Source of the DNA: Macrocystis pyrifera
Taxonomy: Eukaryota > Sar > Phaeophyceae > Laminariales > Laminariaceae
Reading direction: 5' to 3'
Length of the DNA: 64,000 bases
Assembly (NCBI GenBank): GCA_031763025.1
Contig: JASSKH010000010.1
Coordinates: 11,735,427 to 11,799,426, forward strand
How positions within the stretch are numbered: position 1 is the stretch's first letter; each line of letters begins with the position of its first letter. Below are positions 54,833-64,000 of this stretch, piece by piece. Both the position numbers and the translations under genes were made by a program. Below the pieces are notes generated by a model, which worked only from the letters and a program-made list of their open reading frames with translations, had not been told where the DNA came from and made no database searches.

Positions 54833-55720
54833 GTGTCGTATCATACAAGACCGCCTGGCCAAGTACTACTCATGGGGGATTTGAATTTCAACAACAACAG
54901 TAAGTCTACTGGACCCCACGACAAGCAGAAGAACAAGAAATCTTCCAAGATCAAGGCAGGATCCAACGATGAAGCTGAGCAGAAGTGGTGTCATGTACAC
55001 AAGGCTACATCTCACGACGACTCGGAAGGTTACCCGCCGGAGAGCAACGGCACGCACATCGCCCCTGCTGTACTGAGCGCGATATCACCTCCCGTCAACG
55101 ACGACGACAAGCCGTCCGCAAGAAATCTTCTGGAAGAAGACAAGTCATCGACAACAACAGCTGGAGCGTCATCAACAGGAGCTGGAGTATCCTCACCAGG
55201 GGCCGGAACACCATCACCAAGGACTAAAGATTCCGCAGCGGGGACCGGAACATCGTCATCATCAGACACTGGAACACTACCGCAACCAGCTGGAGTGTCG
55301 TCACCATCATCAGGAGCTGGAGTATCCTGACCAGGGGTCGGAACACCATCGCTAAGGACTAAAGATTCCGCATTAGGGACCGGAACATCATCATCAGAGA
55401 CTGGAACACTACCGCAACAAGCTGGAGTGTCGTCATCATCATCAGGAGCTACATCTTCTTTTTCACGCTGGGATGCATCTGTTTCTTCGCCCGGGGTCGA
55501 CTCTTCCACTTTGGCTGGAGTCGCACCGGATGCACGGCATCACGAGACCGCCAATACGGCACACAATCCAAGCGTTTAGGAGACCTTCGACAGCACGCAC
55601 GCCAATAGGGCATCGGGGGAAGACCCCCCGGCCACGTGTGTGGATTTCGCCTACACCAATAGAGACCCTTTTCGGATCTCGGAGGAAGAAAACTGGGTGA
55701 TCAAAATCTTCACCCAAACA
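54833..55720 (+). pseudogene. Gag-like ORF with zinc-knuckle remnant
   Basis: The open frame from a GTG at 54,833 encodes a Lys/Asn-rich stretch and KWCHVHKATSHDDSEGYPP (residues 51-69). This resembles the C-x2-H-x4-H-x4-C zinc knuckle found in gag of many LTR elements, with C53, H56 and H61 present and Gly in place of the last Cys. A Ser/Thr/Gly/Pro-rich tail made of 134-bp repeats follows. A TGA at 55,328 stops the frame in the second repeat. No integrase or reverse transcriptase accompanies it. It may be the gag of a second, mostly deleted retroelement. Confidence 0.5.
55180..55446 (+). repeat. 134-bp minisatellite, two units
   Basis: Gagctggagtatcctcacca (55,180) and gagctggagtatcctgacca (55,314) start the two units. 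They contain aggactaaagattccgca, gggaccggaacatc, atcatcag and ggaacactaccgcaac. The minus strand is open through both units and encodes an Asp/Pro-rich repeat (VPVSDDDVPVP), whereas the plus frame is stopped. Confidence 0.85.
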
Positions 55721-56170
55721 CTACGATGCCATCCATTCCTCGGAGCAGCATCACCCGGGAACATCGGATCATCAACATCTGGGGCCATCGGAACATCAGT
55801 ATCTGGGATAATCGTAGCATCAGCGTCTGGGATCACCGCAGCATCCACGTCTGGGATCACTAGATCAACATCATCTGGGATCACCGGATCATCAGCTGGA
55901 TCATCATTATCTGACATCACCGGATCACCAGCTGGATCATCATCGTGTGGCATCACCGGAGCATCAGCTGAGGCATCACCGCCTGCTTCACCAGGGGTCG
56001 TGTCAGCTGCTCGAGGGCTATGTCTGACTCGCGCCTCTACACGAGCCGAGCCCAAAAACAGAGAACACAGAGATCAACCGTCAGCTGAAGGAGGTCCACA
56101 CGCTCACAATAGCGGAAGGACAACCACGGGCAAACCGCGGGACAGGATCTGCGGCATGGACACAGCATGA
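55640..56170 (+). CDS. Unknown Ser/Gly/Ile repeat ORF
   Basis: The frame encodes FRISEEENWVIKIFTQTLRC and then a degenerate repeat of 9-11 residues (ASASGITAASTSGITRSTSS and similar). The 24-33 bp DNA unit is built on gcatcagcgtctgggatcac. The minus strand of the same region (55,651-56,055) is also open and encodes Asp/Pro/Val repeats (DPVIPDDVDLVIPDVDAAVI). Repeat structure alone keeps both strands open, so neither can be preferred. It may be the linker of a retroelement polyprotein. Confidence 0.3.
   Translation: MDFAYTNRDPFRISEEENWVIKIFTQTLRCHPFLGAASPGNIGSSTSGAIGTSVSGIIVASASGITAASTSGITRSTSSGITGSSAGSSLSDITGSPAGSSSCGITGASAEASPPASPGVVSAARGLCLTRASTRAEPKNREHRDQPSAEGGPHAHNSGRTTTGKPRDRICGMDTA
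55755..55975 (+). repeat. Minisatellite of about 24-33 bp units
   Basis: Some eight units of (g/c)atca(t/g)ca(a/g)c(a/g)tctggga(t/c)catc are present, with later units expanded by agctggatcatca. Confidence 0.75.
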
Positions 56171-56174
56171 TTAA

Positions 56175-57330
56175 GAGCCACTGGCGACTACGGCCTTCGT
56201 GTACACCCGCGAGCTAACTTCATGCTTCCTCTTCTTGCAGGACGGAGAGCCCATCAACATCGGGACCAAGAAGCAGACACTGACTGCTTAATTAACAGTG
56301 GAGGCGGAGCTGAGACGACAATCAGTTTTGAGGGAAAGGAATAGACTACATCTCCAACTTCAACATATGTTGAGCCTCAAGTCCTAAGCAACGAATAACG
56401 GGCCAAGAGCATCAGACGACCACCGACGTCTACACCAACAAGGTCAAGCCACTGGAAGCGTGAACTGTATTATATCCCTTACCGAAGCTGTGGGTCGTCG
56501 CAAGTTCAATTTGTACGGGGTGGATAAGAACTTCATTTCCTTGGGTCAACGAACTGATCACTGCAGCTTTTGCGTTTATTGTTAGCGTATCCCGTCCATC
56601 CTCTTTACAGTGCAGTACAATGACCGGTGTTGTGCGAGATTAAAAATAAAAATCGCAGTCAGTACCAAGTAAGGGTGCATTGAAACCAAGTCGAATCATT
56701 AGGTTCGAATGTGTAGTTGAAAAGACTACATCATCTCCGGGACTTCAGGGCGTATGGCAGGAGGACCCTCCACCTAGATGAATCCAAACAGGAGATTAAC
56801 ATACACGAAGATGATGTCTCTCTGATAACAGTATGTCTTGTTACAGCGTTAGACTGGCGGTATCAAAAACGTGTTCCTTTGCTTGTTTTGTGGGCGGCAG
56901 GAACGTTAACAATTTGTTCACTCCTATTCTTGTTGCAGAATGATCAACAAATTCACTGTTTTAGACTACTACACACATTTAGTCTTCCTTTGTCGTTTAA
57001 CTGACCGGAATGTAGGTCACACTTTGATGGTTCTTGAACTGATAGCTAAGCTTGCATAAGATGTGAAGGAACGCTTATCGTAGCAGAGCTGGATATTTTA
57101 CATCTGTTTGTTTTGTGTAACCCCCGGGGTATTGTAGCAGGATGAATTAGCTCTCAGTAGTATGTTGAATACTTTCCCGCAACAGTCATCATCTTGTTGC
57201 GTGCTTTTTGGAACTTTGGCATGTAGCGCAGAAGTAACGAGTACCAGGGTACATTGTCACAGAGTAGAATTGCTAAATTCAGTTCAATCCGATGTATTAA
57301 CGCATCGAGGGGTCGTGTTAGGGATGACAC
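56175..57330. other. Unassigned stretch
   Basis: No domain is recognised. The 95-codon frame 56,717-57,004 contains a hydrophobic segment (VPLLVLWAAGTLTICSLLFL) but no other support. Confidence 0.35.
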
Positions 57331-57334
57331 CTAT

Positions 57335-57560
57335 TGCAGCAGCAGTGAGTATCATCTAGTCGCTACTGTATAACACAGGGCTACCACATACTCCCGTATC
57401 AACCATAGTTTCGGTATACACCCATCTCATACAAGCAGGTATTACGATAGAAAAGAACGATTATACGTTCGGTTATCTTGTTGTCCTGTATGTGTTGAAT
57501 TCGCTTCTTGGATCGCATGTGGTAGGTACATCATGTACAACTGCTTATCCTTGGAACTCA
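57335..57560 (+). repeat. Direct repeat, unit 1 of 2
   Basis: Cagcagtgagtatcatctag (57,342) to gtggtaggtacatcatgtac matches 58,460-58,690, 1.1 kb downstream. It shares cttgttgtcctgta and gttgaattc. Confidence 0.8.
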
Positions 57561-57987
57561 TGTGGGTACATTACGCACGAGTGCTTATTCCCAATAACAT
57601 CACTACTATATGTTGCATGTGTTTCTTTTGAAGAAGTTTTAGCATGTAACGCAGAGTAACAAAGTATATGCTTAACGGAAAGAGATATTGGAGATTATAC
57701 TTGTCATCAGCCATCATAGTCGTTACTCGACAACACTTACGTCATCTTGTGGTATATATTTACGCATTTCTAAGTACAACGCACATTCCAGTCTGTGAGT
57801 TATAGCAGTATACAGCGGCCTTACACTATCTACTGCTGTGCACTCGTACACATCGCAGAATAGGTCTCAATAACAAGTTAGTATCGTGGATCTACTGTAT
57901 TACGTACGTACAGAATCTACACCAGCACTGGTGAATAATGGAAAGGGTATCTTCAGCATCCCTCCGGGACCAGTGGCATAGTTTTAG

Positions 57988-58438
57988 TTCTGGTTGAAAC
58001 AACAACATAGGCTACACAAGGGTCATGAGTACGTACCCCCCAAGATATGTTGAGTTTTTCAGCAAAACTGAGGGGTCCCCGTGTTGTTTTGTATTTTGAA
58101 CAAAATACAAGGGTATTTCTCTATTTTTTGTTCTTGTTTGAACGAAGTATGAGGGTCGTCCTTTGTACCGAGCCGTCAGCGCACACGCACACCGCTCCTT
58201 TGAGGTCACTCTATTTTTGCTCACCATCGGCTTCCAGCTGAGCAAATTAATCAACACTGTGGCTCGGGGTCACCACACCATCTTCTTCTTCTTACTTCTA
58301 TCGAAGCTTCTCGTACAAGTCAGTTTAACAGTGGCTATAGTTTGCCTCGAACATTTTGACTGTGTATTGAGCGGCCATCGGCACTCGAGTCTAGGCGTAC
58401 ACATCAGCTACGAGCTGTTACACACGCCAACCGCCATG
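57988..58438 (+). repeat. 455-bp dispersed direct repeat, copy 2
   Basis: This is the partner of 48,035-48,492. It is followed immediately by a 250-bp block (58,440-58,690) that itself repeats 57,335-57,560. Confidence 0.85.
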
Positions 58439-58439
58439 C

Positions 58440-58690
58440 TAAGGATGACGTCTATTACAGCAGTAGTCAGTATCATCTAGTCGCTGCTGTACAACACAGG
58501 GCTATCAAGTACTCCCGTAGCAACCATAGTATAGGTACACACCCATCTCATACAAGCAGGTGTTCCAGTAGAACAGAACGATTCAATGTTCGGTTATCTT
58601 GTTGTCCTGTACATGTTGAATTCACTCCTTGGATCTCACGCGGTTGGTACATCATTTACAGCTGATTATCTGTGGAGCTCATGTAGGTAC
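58440..58690 (+). repeat. Direct repeat, unit 2 of 2
   Basis: This is the partner of 57,335-57,560. Both contain ttcggttatcttgttgtcct. The short frame starting at that ATG (58,586-58,846) is hydrophobic but not conserved in length in unit 1. Confidence 0.8.
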
Positions 58691-58814
58691 GACGTACAAG
58701 TGTTTGTTCCCAGTAGCAACATCACTACTTTGTTTTGCATGACATTGGTTCTGGTGCTAAAGGCGATTTGTGTTGAAATCAGTATCAAATCATGGTTTTC
58801 ACCTCAACATCGTC

Positions 58815-59042
58815 GCTTGGCTGTTTGTGTTGATTTAATTACCTAATCTCGATTAAATCAACGTGATTCGAGGTAGCAGTAAGCACAGCATTAATACGGG
58901 ATACACAGCGGTCCTTACTTCGACGGAAACAATAGTCGCACAGGTGATTCGACCTGATAGTCAACAATGTAATCAACCTTACACAACATCCCTTGGTTGT
59001 TTGTGTTGATTTTAATCAACTAATCTCGATTAAATCAACTGT
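58815..59042. repeat. Repeated hairpin motif (TTGATTTAAT...ATTAAATCAA)
   Basis: Cttggctgtttgtgttgatt with taattacctaatctcgatta (58,815) and cttggttgtttgtgttgatt with ttaatcaactaatctcgatt (58,990) are two copies of a 50-bp block. Each contains an inverted repeat of 10-13 bp around taatctcg. Confidence 0.75.
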
Positions 59043-59264
59043 ATGGCGTGTAATGCAGCTTTTGTTTTTGTCTTTTTTGGTGCTGATGCTGTTCGTGCTG
59101 CTGCTGCCGATATGCTGCTGCTGCTGCCACACATGAACAAGCAAGTTGTTTTCCTCTTTCTGTTCGTGTCATGCTATGTACTGCTGTATGAAGTATGAAT
59201 GCAGCACTTTATCCTTGGCTTTTTTGTTGTGCTAATGCTGTTCGTGCTCATGCTCCTGCTGCTG

Positions 59265-59268
59265 CCGA

Positions 59269-59306
<38 letters not shown>
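59265..59306 (+). repeat. CTG triplet microsatellite
   Basis: About 12 uninterrupted CTG units (59,268-59,303) lie inside a broader GCTGCTGC-rich stretch (59,080-59,330) similar to 47,930-48,050. Confidence 0.9.
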
Positions 59307-59407
59307 CCGCTGCTCATACTATGCTGCTGCTAGTGTTGAGTATACCCCACCTCTCTATATACGGGTACATAATATATTATAATATTACGTACTCTGTCGT
59401 GGTGTGG

Positions 59408-59534
59408 AGTTCTTGCTATTTCGGGGGACTATAGTAAATAGGACCCAATATTGTTGGTAAAAATATATTAAAATACATGGGTTTTTGTGAGCACCGCAGG
59501 TCCTATTAAATATGGGTCCCCATAATAGCACTAT
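59408..59534. mobile_element. MITE (ACCATAGTAAAT family)
   Basis: The ends gctatttcgggggactatag and atatgggtccccataatagc form imperfect inverted repeats, with inner ggaccc and gggtcc-type motifs. The body includes tatattaaaatacatgggtt, close to the 7.8-kb and 40.9-kb copies. Confidence 0.7.
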
Positions 59535-59608
59535 TTTGGTCACCAATTATTTTCGTGTGTCCCATTGCGACAGTATTCAACTCAGTCCAAGACGGAAACT
59601 TACACCCT

Positions 59609-60145
59609 GCACACCGGGTTTAAACCGCATTCTGGCGCCACCTACTTATTCCTCACACACCGGGTCCAACCCGTATTCTTGCGTCACCTACTTATGCTGA
59701 TATATTGAGTACTCCTAACACTCAATTACCTCATATTTTCTTTACACAAATACAATTTGTTTACGTAGTCAGCTTTACGCTATTGCTCCAATCGCAGCAT
59801 TTAACTGGAAATAAATTTAGGAATAGCCCAAAGCTGACCAAACAAGTTGTGCTCGTGTAAGAAACGGCCACTCCTTACACACCGGGTTCAAACCGCATTC
59901 TGGCGCCACCTACTTATTCCTGACACACCGGGCCCAACCCGTATTCTTGCGTCACCTGCTTATGCTGATATAATGAATACTCCTAAATTAAACATGTCTT
60001 CACTTTTTCTTACACAAATACAATTTGTATAGTCAGCTTCAGGCTACTACTCCAATTGCAGCATTTAACTGAAAATAAATGGAGGCATAGCCCAAAGCTG
60101 ATCAAACAAATTGTGTTTGTGTGAAGAAACGGCAACTCCGAAGGA
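59609..60145 (+). repeat. 268-bp tandem repeat, two units
   Basis: Acaccgggtttaaaccgcat (59,611) and acaccgggttcaaaccgcat (59,879) start the units. Each contains a second, related 44-bp sub-repeat (acaccgggtccaacccgtat; acaccgggcccaacccgtat). Both continue through cttacacaaatacaatttgt, gcagcatttaactg and aataaat. Unit 2 ends at the junction with copy B. Confidence 0.9.
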
Positions 60146-61685
60146 AACCGTTGTAGCTCCTAATTTTCTGAGGCTACTCGCTTGAAGAGCTACTATGAAT
60201 ACTTAGCAAGAAAAACAAAGCCCAAGGCCTACGGGAAACATTGAAAACAATACCTGGTATTTATTATTGTACGAAAAACGTTGCTTCTGGGATTCTAACG
60301 GTACTTCACATACAATACCAGGTATGATACTGCAGTATTGGAGTTTTCCACAGTTTGCAGCCTGGTCATCAGTCAGATTTTTTTTTTCTGGAAAAAACGC
60401 TCCGTACGAGTACGTACTCGTACCTGCTCGCGCCTTCATCGTACCCACGCGACGTTTGGAAATAAAGAAATTCCGGGAATGACTCTCCTTCATATTTACA
60501 CAACTGTACTGCTGCGTACGGTCACCGCCTTTTGACAACAGTTCTCTGCCGCGTGCGCGCCTACAAGCCTACAGCAAGTATGCTTTAGGAAAAAAGGGAT
60601 GAAGGAGAGGAAGTATGAATGAGACAACTCGGCACCAGGCCGGAGTCCAGGCAATAAGTATATGCGAAGGGCAGACGAGCACGAAGTGTGGGTGGGACCC
60701 CTGCCGAGGCAGGAGGTCTCACTGCTTTCAATACTTTCGTGGTATACAATACCTGATTGGCTGCAGAGATCTAAGTAATACTAATAACACTACTACTGCT
60801 GTAGTACGGCAAACAGCAGTGACACGTTTCATGTATCGACCATAGCAAATCCCCATCAGGTCGCCATTTCACCATCTATGATATTGTAGATATATCGGGG
60901 AGGCAGATAGCTGTCTGGTTTACCCGACCTGCGCGGTCCAGATCGTGTGTGCAGGGTGGGGTTGGTATAGATAGCATGACTGGCTGCTGTTGCCCACCCG
61001 TTTCGCGAGCGTGTGGGGTGTGTGGTCGGGGGTGGGGATTTTTTTCAGAGCGAAGGTTTCAACTGTATTTTTTTCGGTTAGGGGGAAGCCGACTACGTGC
61101 AGCATTCGTCGTATTTTCACCACATCAACTACCCGTACAGGTTTAATTTTGAGTGACACTGGGCAAGCGAAACGAGCCACAAATACCACCACCCCATCCC
61201 CCTCTCTGGCTGGCGGGGCGGACAACTTACCCGGTAAAATAGGTTTTCGACAATCAATCGACTGTTACTACCCCAAAACCTCTGTCCCGCACCTCTATGC
61301 TCCTACCATGGGCGTTGTTTCACCCTCATTCGGCTACAAAAAAAAGTAATGTACGTTGCACGCGCGCACCTCAAGCATTAGCATGACGTTGTTGATAGAG
61401 TATCCATAAAGGTTCCCCTTTTGCTCCGCCTTGTCGTTCTCGGTGGTTTCGTCTATGCCATTGTAGCAGATTCCGCTCTGTGATTGAAATTCCGACCGTT
61501 CCGACAGCATGAGTAAGGAGCCTTACGTACGATCATTTGTGTTTGCCATCCGTTAACATGCAAGCATGAGCTTCAACAACGATCACTCGTAAACCGTCCC
61601 AGAGAGAAAATTAGCAGCCCTTGTCCCTTCCTTCTTCTAGTGTCGTTGTGTTTGCAATGTGCAAATTGGCCTTCAAGGTTGCGAT

Positions 61686-61758
61686 ATGTTGTATCGTATC
61701 GCATCGCATCGCATCGTATCGTGTACTTTCGTATCGTATCGCATCGGGTCGCATCGTC
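61686..61758 (+). repeat. CGTAT/CGCAT pentamer microsatellite (copy B)
   Basis: Tandem tatcg/catcg units are interrupted once by gtgtactttc. They are homologous to 10,700-10,765. Confidence 0.85.
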
Positions 61759-61867
61759 GAAGCATGGTACGTGCAAGGCACACGATAATGAATTCAGTGT
61801 TTTCTCGGGGCCTGCCTCGAGATTTTTCCCGTGGGATTTATCCCGCGATTATGTGCAGGACTCTGGA

Positions 61868-62320
61868 TATTCCCGTGTCCCGTATTAAATGTGAAGGGCC
61901 GTGCCCGCGCAAACGCGTCCAGCACGAACTCAATATCCCGCTCCCATGCCACGGAAAAGTGCAAATCTCGTTCCGTCAAAACACATCCCGCCCAGATTAT
62001 CATATCATCTTAGCGCACAAACACATCTCGCACAAGCTGAAAAACAATCCCCAACTGAGCTTTTGCACTTCAGTTGCGGACAGCTATTACCTCCCACCTA
62101 AACCCACCACGAACGAAATAGGGTGGTGTCTGAAAGCGTCGAATGCGCAACACAGCAGTCAAAGCTAGCCTAAAATCCCGCCATCCCGTGACAAATCTGA
62201 AATGCCGTGCCCGCACAAACGCGGCCCGCACAAATTAAATACATCCTGCTTCCGCGACACGGAAAAAAAGTGTAAATTCCGTTCCCGCGCCAACACGTCC
62301 CGCAGTGGCCACAACCTACA
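61868..62320 (+). repeat. CCCGCG-rich two-unit direct repeat (copy B)
   Basis: This is homologous to 10,893-11,440, with units near 61,870 and 62,185. The cacggaaaag core recurs in both. Confidence 0.7.
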
Positions 62321-62691
62321 CGAATAATACCGTTTAGAGTACCGGGGTGACTGAGACCCGCGGGATATCGTCCCGGGGTCAAAAAGGCGTCCCGAGGATT
62401 TCCCTGTTTTTTTTTTGTTTAGGATAGGATAGGGAAGAGGAGCTACCCCCCCGGTGCACGAGTAAATTGAGTAGCTCAAATAAACGTGCAAGCCCTACCC
62501 TGGCACGTGACATGCTCCCGTGTAACCCCTACCCTAGCACGCATCCTGCTGCTTATCATGCTGCTCACTTCGTCGTCAACCCCCCCAGGAAATGTGCCCA
62601 AGAGGATGATCGCCATGGCAGGCCTGTTGGATCATCACAAAGAACGATAGCGAGAAGAATGGGATGCACTGGTTGTATACAAAACACGCAG

Positions 62692-62784
62692 ACATACATA
62701 CATACATACATACATACACATACATACATACATACATACATACATACATACATACATACATACATACATACATACATACATACA

Positions 62785-62816
<32 letters not shown>

Positions 62817-62978
62817 CATACATACATACATACATACATACATACATACATACATACATACATACATACATACATACATACATACATACATACATACATA
62901 CATACATACATACATACATACATACATACATACATACATACATACATACATACATACATACATACATACATACATACA

Positions 62979-63010
<32 letters not shown>

Positions 63011-64000
63011 CATACATACATACATACATACATACATACATACATACATACATACATACATACATACATACATACATACATACATACATACATACATACA
63101 TACATACATACATACATACATACATACATACATACATACATACATACATACATACATACATACATACATACATACATACATACATACATACATACATACA
63201 TACATACATACATACATACATACATACATACATACATACATACATACATACATACATACATACATACATACATACATACATACATACATACATACATACA
63301 TACATACATACATACATACATACATACATACATACATACATACATACATACATACATACATACATACATACATACATACATACATACATACATACATACA
63401 TACATACATACATACATACATACATACATACATACATACATACATACATACATACATACATACATACATACATACATACATACATACATACATACATACA
63501 TACATACATACATACATACATACATACATACATTCATACATACATACATACATACATACATACATACATACATACATACATACATACATACATACATACA
63601 TACATACATACATACATACATACATACATACATACATACATACATACATACATACATACATACATACATACATACATACATACATACATACATACATACA
63701 TACATACATACATACATACATACATACATACATACATACATACATACATACATACATACATACATACATACATACATACATACATACATACATACATACA
63801 TACATACATACATACATACATACATACATACATACATACATACATACATACATACATACATACATACATACATACATACATACATACATACACATACATA
63901 CATACATACATACATACATACATACATACATACATACATACATACATACATACATACATACATACATACATACATACATACATACATACATACATACATA
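62692..64000 (+). repeat. ACAT tetranucleotide microsatellite, at least 1.3 kb
   Basis: More than 320 ACAT units run to the end of the window with only a few visible interruptions: cacata (62,717 and 63,891), catata (62,811 and 63,006) and a cattca variant (63,531). The start coincides with the homologous short ACAT stretch of copy A at 11,790-11,825 (about four units). The three long minus-strand frames of Met-Tyr-Val-Cys repeats arise because a four-base repeat has the same open codons in every frame; they are not genes. Confidence 0.99.

Larger units (their letters stand above)
41880..60150. mobile_element. 18.3-kb composite insertion interrupting copy B
   Basis: Copy A is continuous across the position where copy B is split (junction tagtag/gggcatagctcc at about 8,855). 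The inserted block contains a gag-like ORF, a MITE, a copia element within satellite-like repeats, a second gag-like ORF, minisatellites and several direct repeats. This looks like nested accumulation of elements rather than one unit. I find no terminal repeats or target duplication bracketing the whole block. Confidence 0.6.
60150..62700 (+). repeat. Segmental duplication, copy B (right part)
   Basis: Homology with copy A resumes at tagctccta/ttttctgaggc (60,152, partner about 8,860) and continues to the aaaacacgca/acatac border (62,690, partner about 11,790). The 18.3 kb between 41,880 and 60,150 is therefore an insertion into copy B, or its counterpart is a deletion from copy A. No clear target-site duplication is visible at the two junctions. 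Confidence 0.93.

Noticed and set aside
48035-58438. 455-bp direct repeats as LTRs of the copia element
   Set aside because: They lie about 1 kb and 4 kb outside the recognisable element, with satellite monomers and another gag-like ORF in between.
62565-63999. Long minus-strand ORFs of 322-471 codons made of Met-Tyr-Val-Cys repeats
   Set aside because: They are the automatic translation of an ACAT microsatellite, open in all frames.

Overview
This is eukaryotic, repeat-dominated, gene-poor DNA. Nothing bacterial is visible: no operons, no dense ORFs, no Shine-Dalgarno spacing. What can be recognised is a decayed Ty1/copia retrotransposon, a Ty3/gypsy-like integrase fragment, two other gag-like or repeat-associated ORFs, candidate short exons bounded by splice-like sites, tRNA-like sequences, and many simple or tandem repeats. 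Several protein fragments (the WYKG/WWLG/DDPGPIKL ORF near 6 kb, the copia pol, the gypsy integrase) resemble, from memory, repeat families of brown algae and related stramenopiles. TTAGGG-type telomere-like blocks fit that reading. A stramenopile, most likely brown-algal, nuclear genome is my best inference; it is not proven from this window.

The organising feature is a large direct segmental duplication. Copy A spans about 1-11,850. Copy B begins at 35,001 and runs to about 41,880, is interrupted by about 18.3 kb of other sequence, and resumes at about 60,150-62,700. Aligned blocks look roughly 85-90% identical by eye, with one stretch near 1 kb about 97%. Each copy has private insertions. 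Copy A carries a 1.6-kb insert with an ORF (about 5,550-7,130), a small hairpin, an extra MITE and a 310-bp block. Copy B carries a CTG-rich block (39,000-40,240), the 18-kb insertion, and a huge expansion of a terminal ACAT microsatellite (at least 1.3 kb, against about four units in copy A).

Between the copies (12-35 kb) lie islands built from degenerate copies of one short, usually palindromic word. These are TTCCATGGAAG (13.1-14.3 and 26.3-27.6 kb), TTCCCRYGGGAA (29.0-30.3 kb), GGTCGGTTTTTCGG (27.7-28.1 kb), GATCCGTTGGATC (32.6-32.8 kb) and CCACCA/GTTAGAA (15.5-16.2 kb). Also here are a gypsy integrase fragment (20.5 kb), tRNA-like sequences (21.0 and 33.4 kb) and a third copy of an exon-like block (23.4-23.8 kb). 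Inside the 18-kb insertion of copy B are a gag-like ORF (42.2-43.6 kb), a copia element (49.1-53.8 kb) sitting in a satellite-like monomer array, a second gag-like zinc-knuckle ORF with minisatellites (54.8-56.2 kb), and several direct repeats.

The best evidence for a host gene is a 189-bp minus-strand exon candidate (8,204-8,392 and 41,235-41,423). It has splice-like borders and a hydrophobic reading frame, its copies differ only by synonymous or conservative changes, and it is followed by a second exon-like block present three times in the window. A MITE family with TIRs containing GGGGGACCATAGTAAAT sits in the intervening sequence and at several other places. No complete, undamaged gene can be demonstrated.
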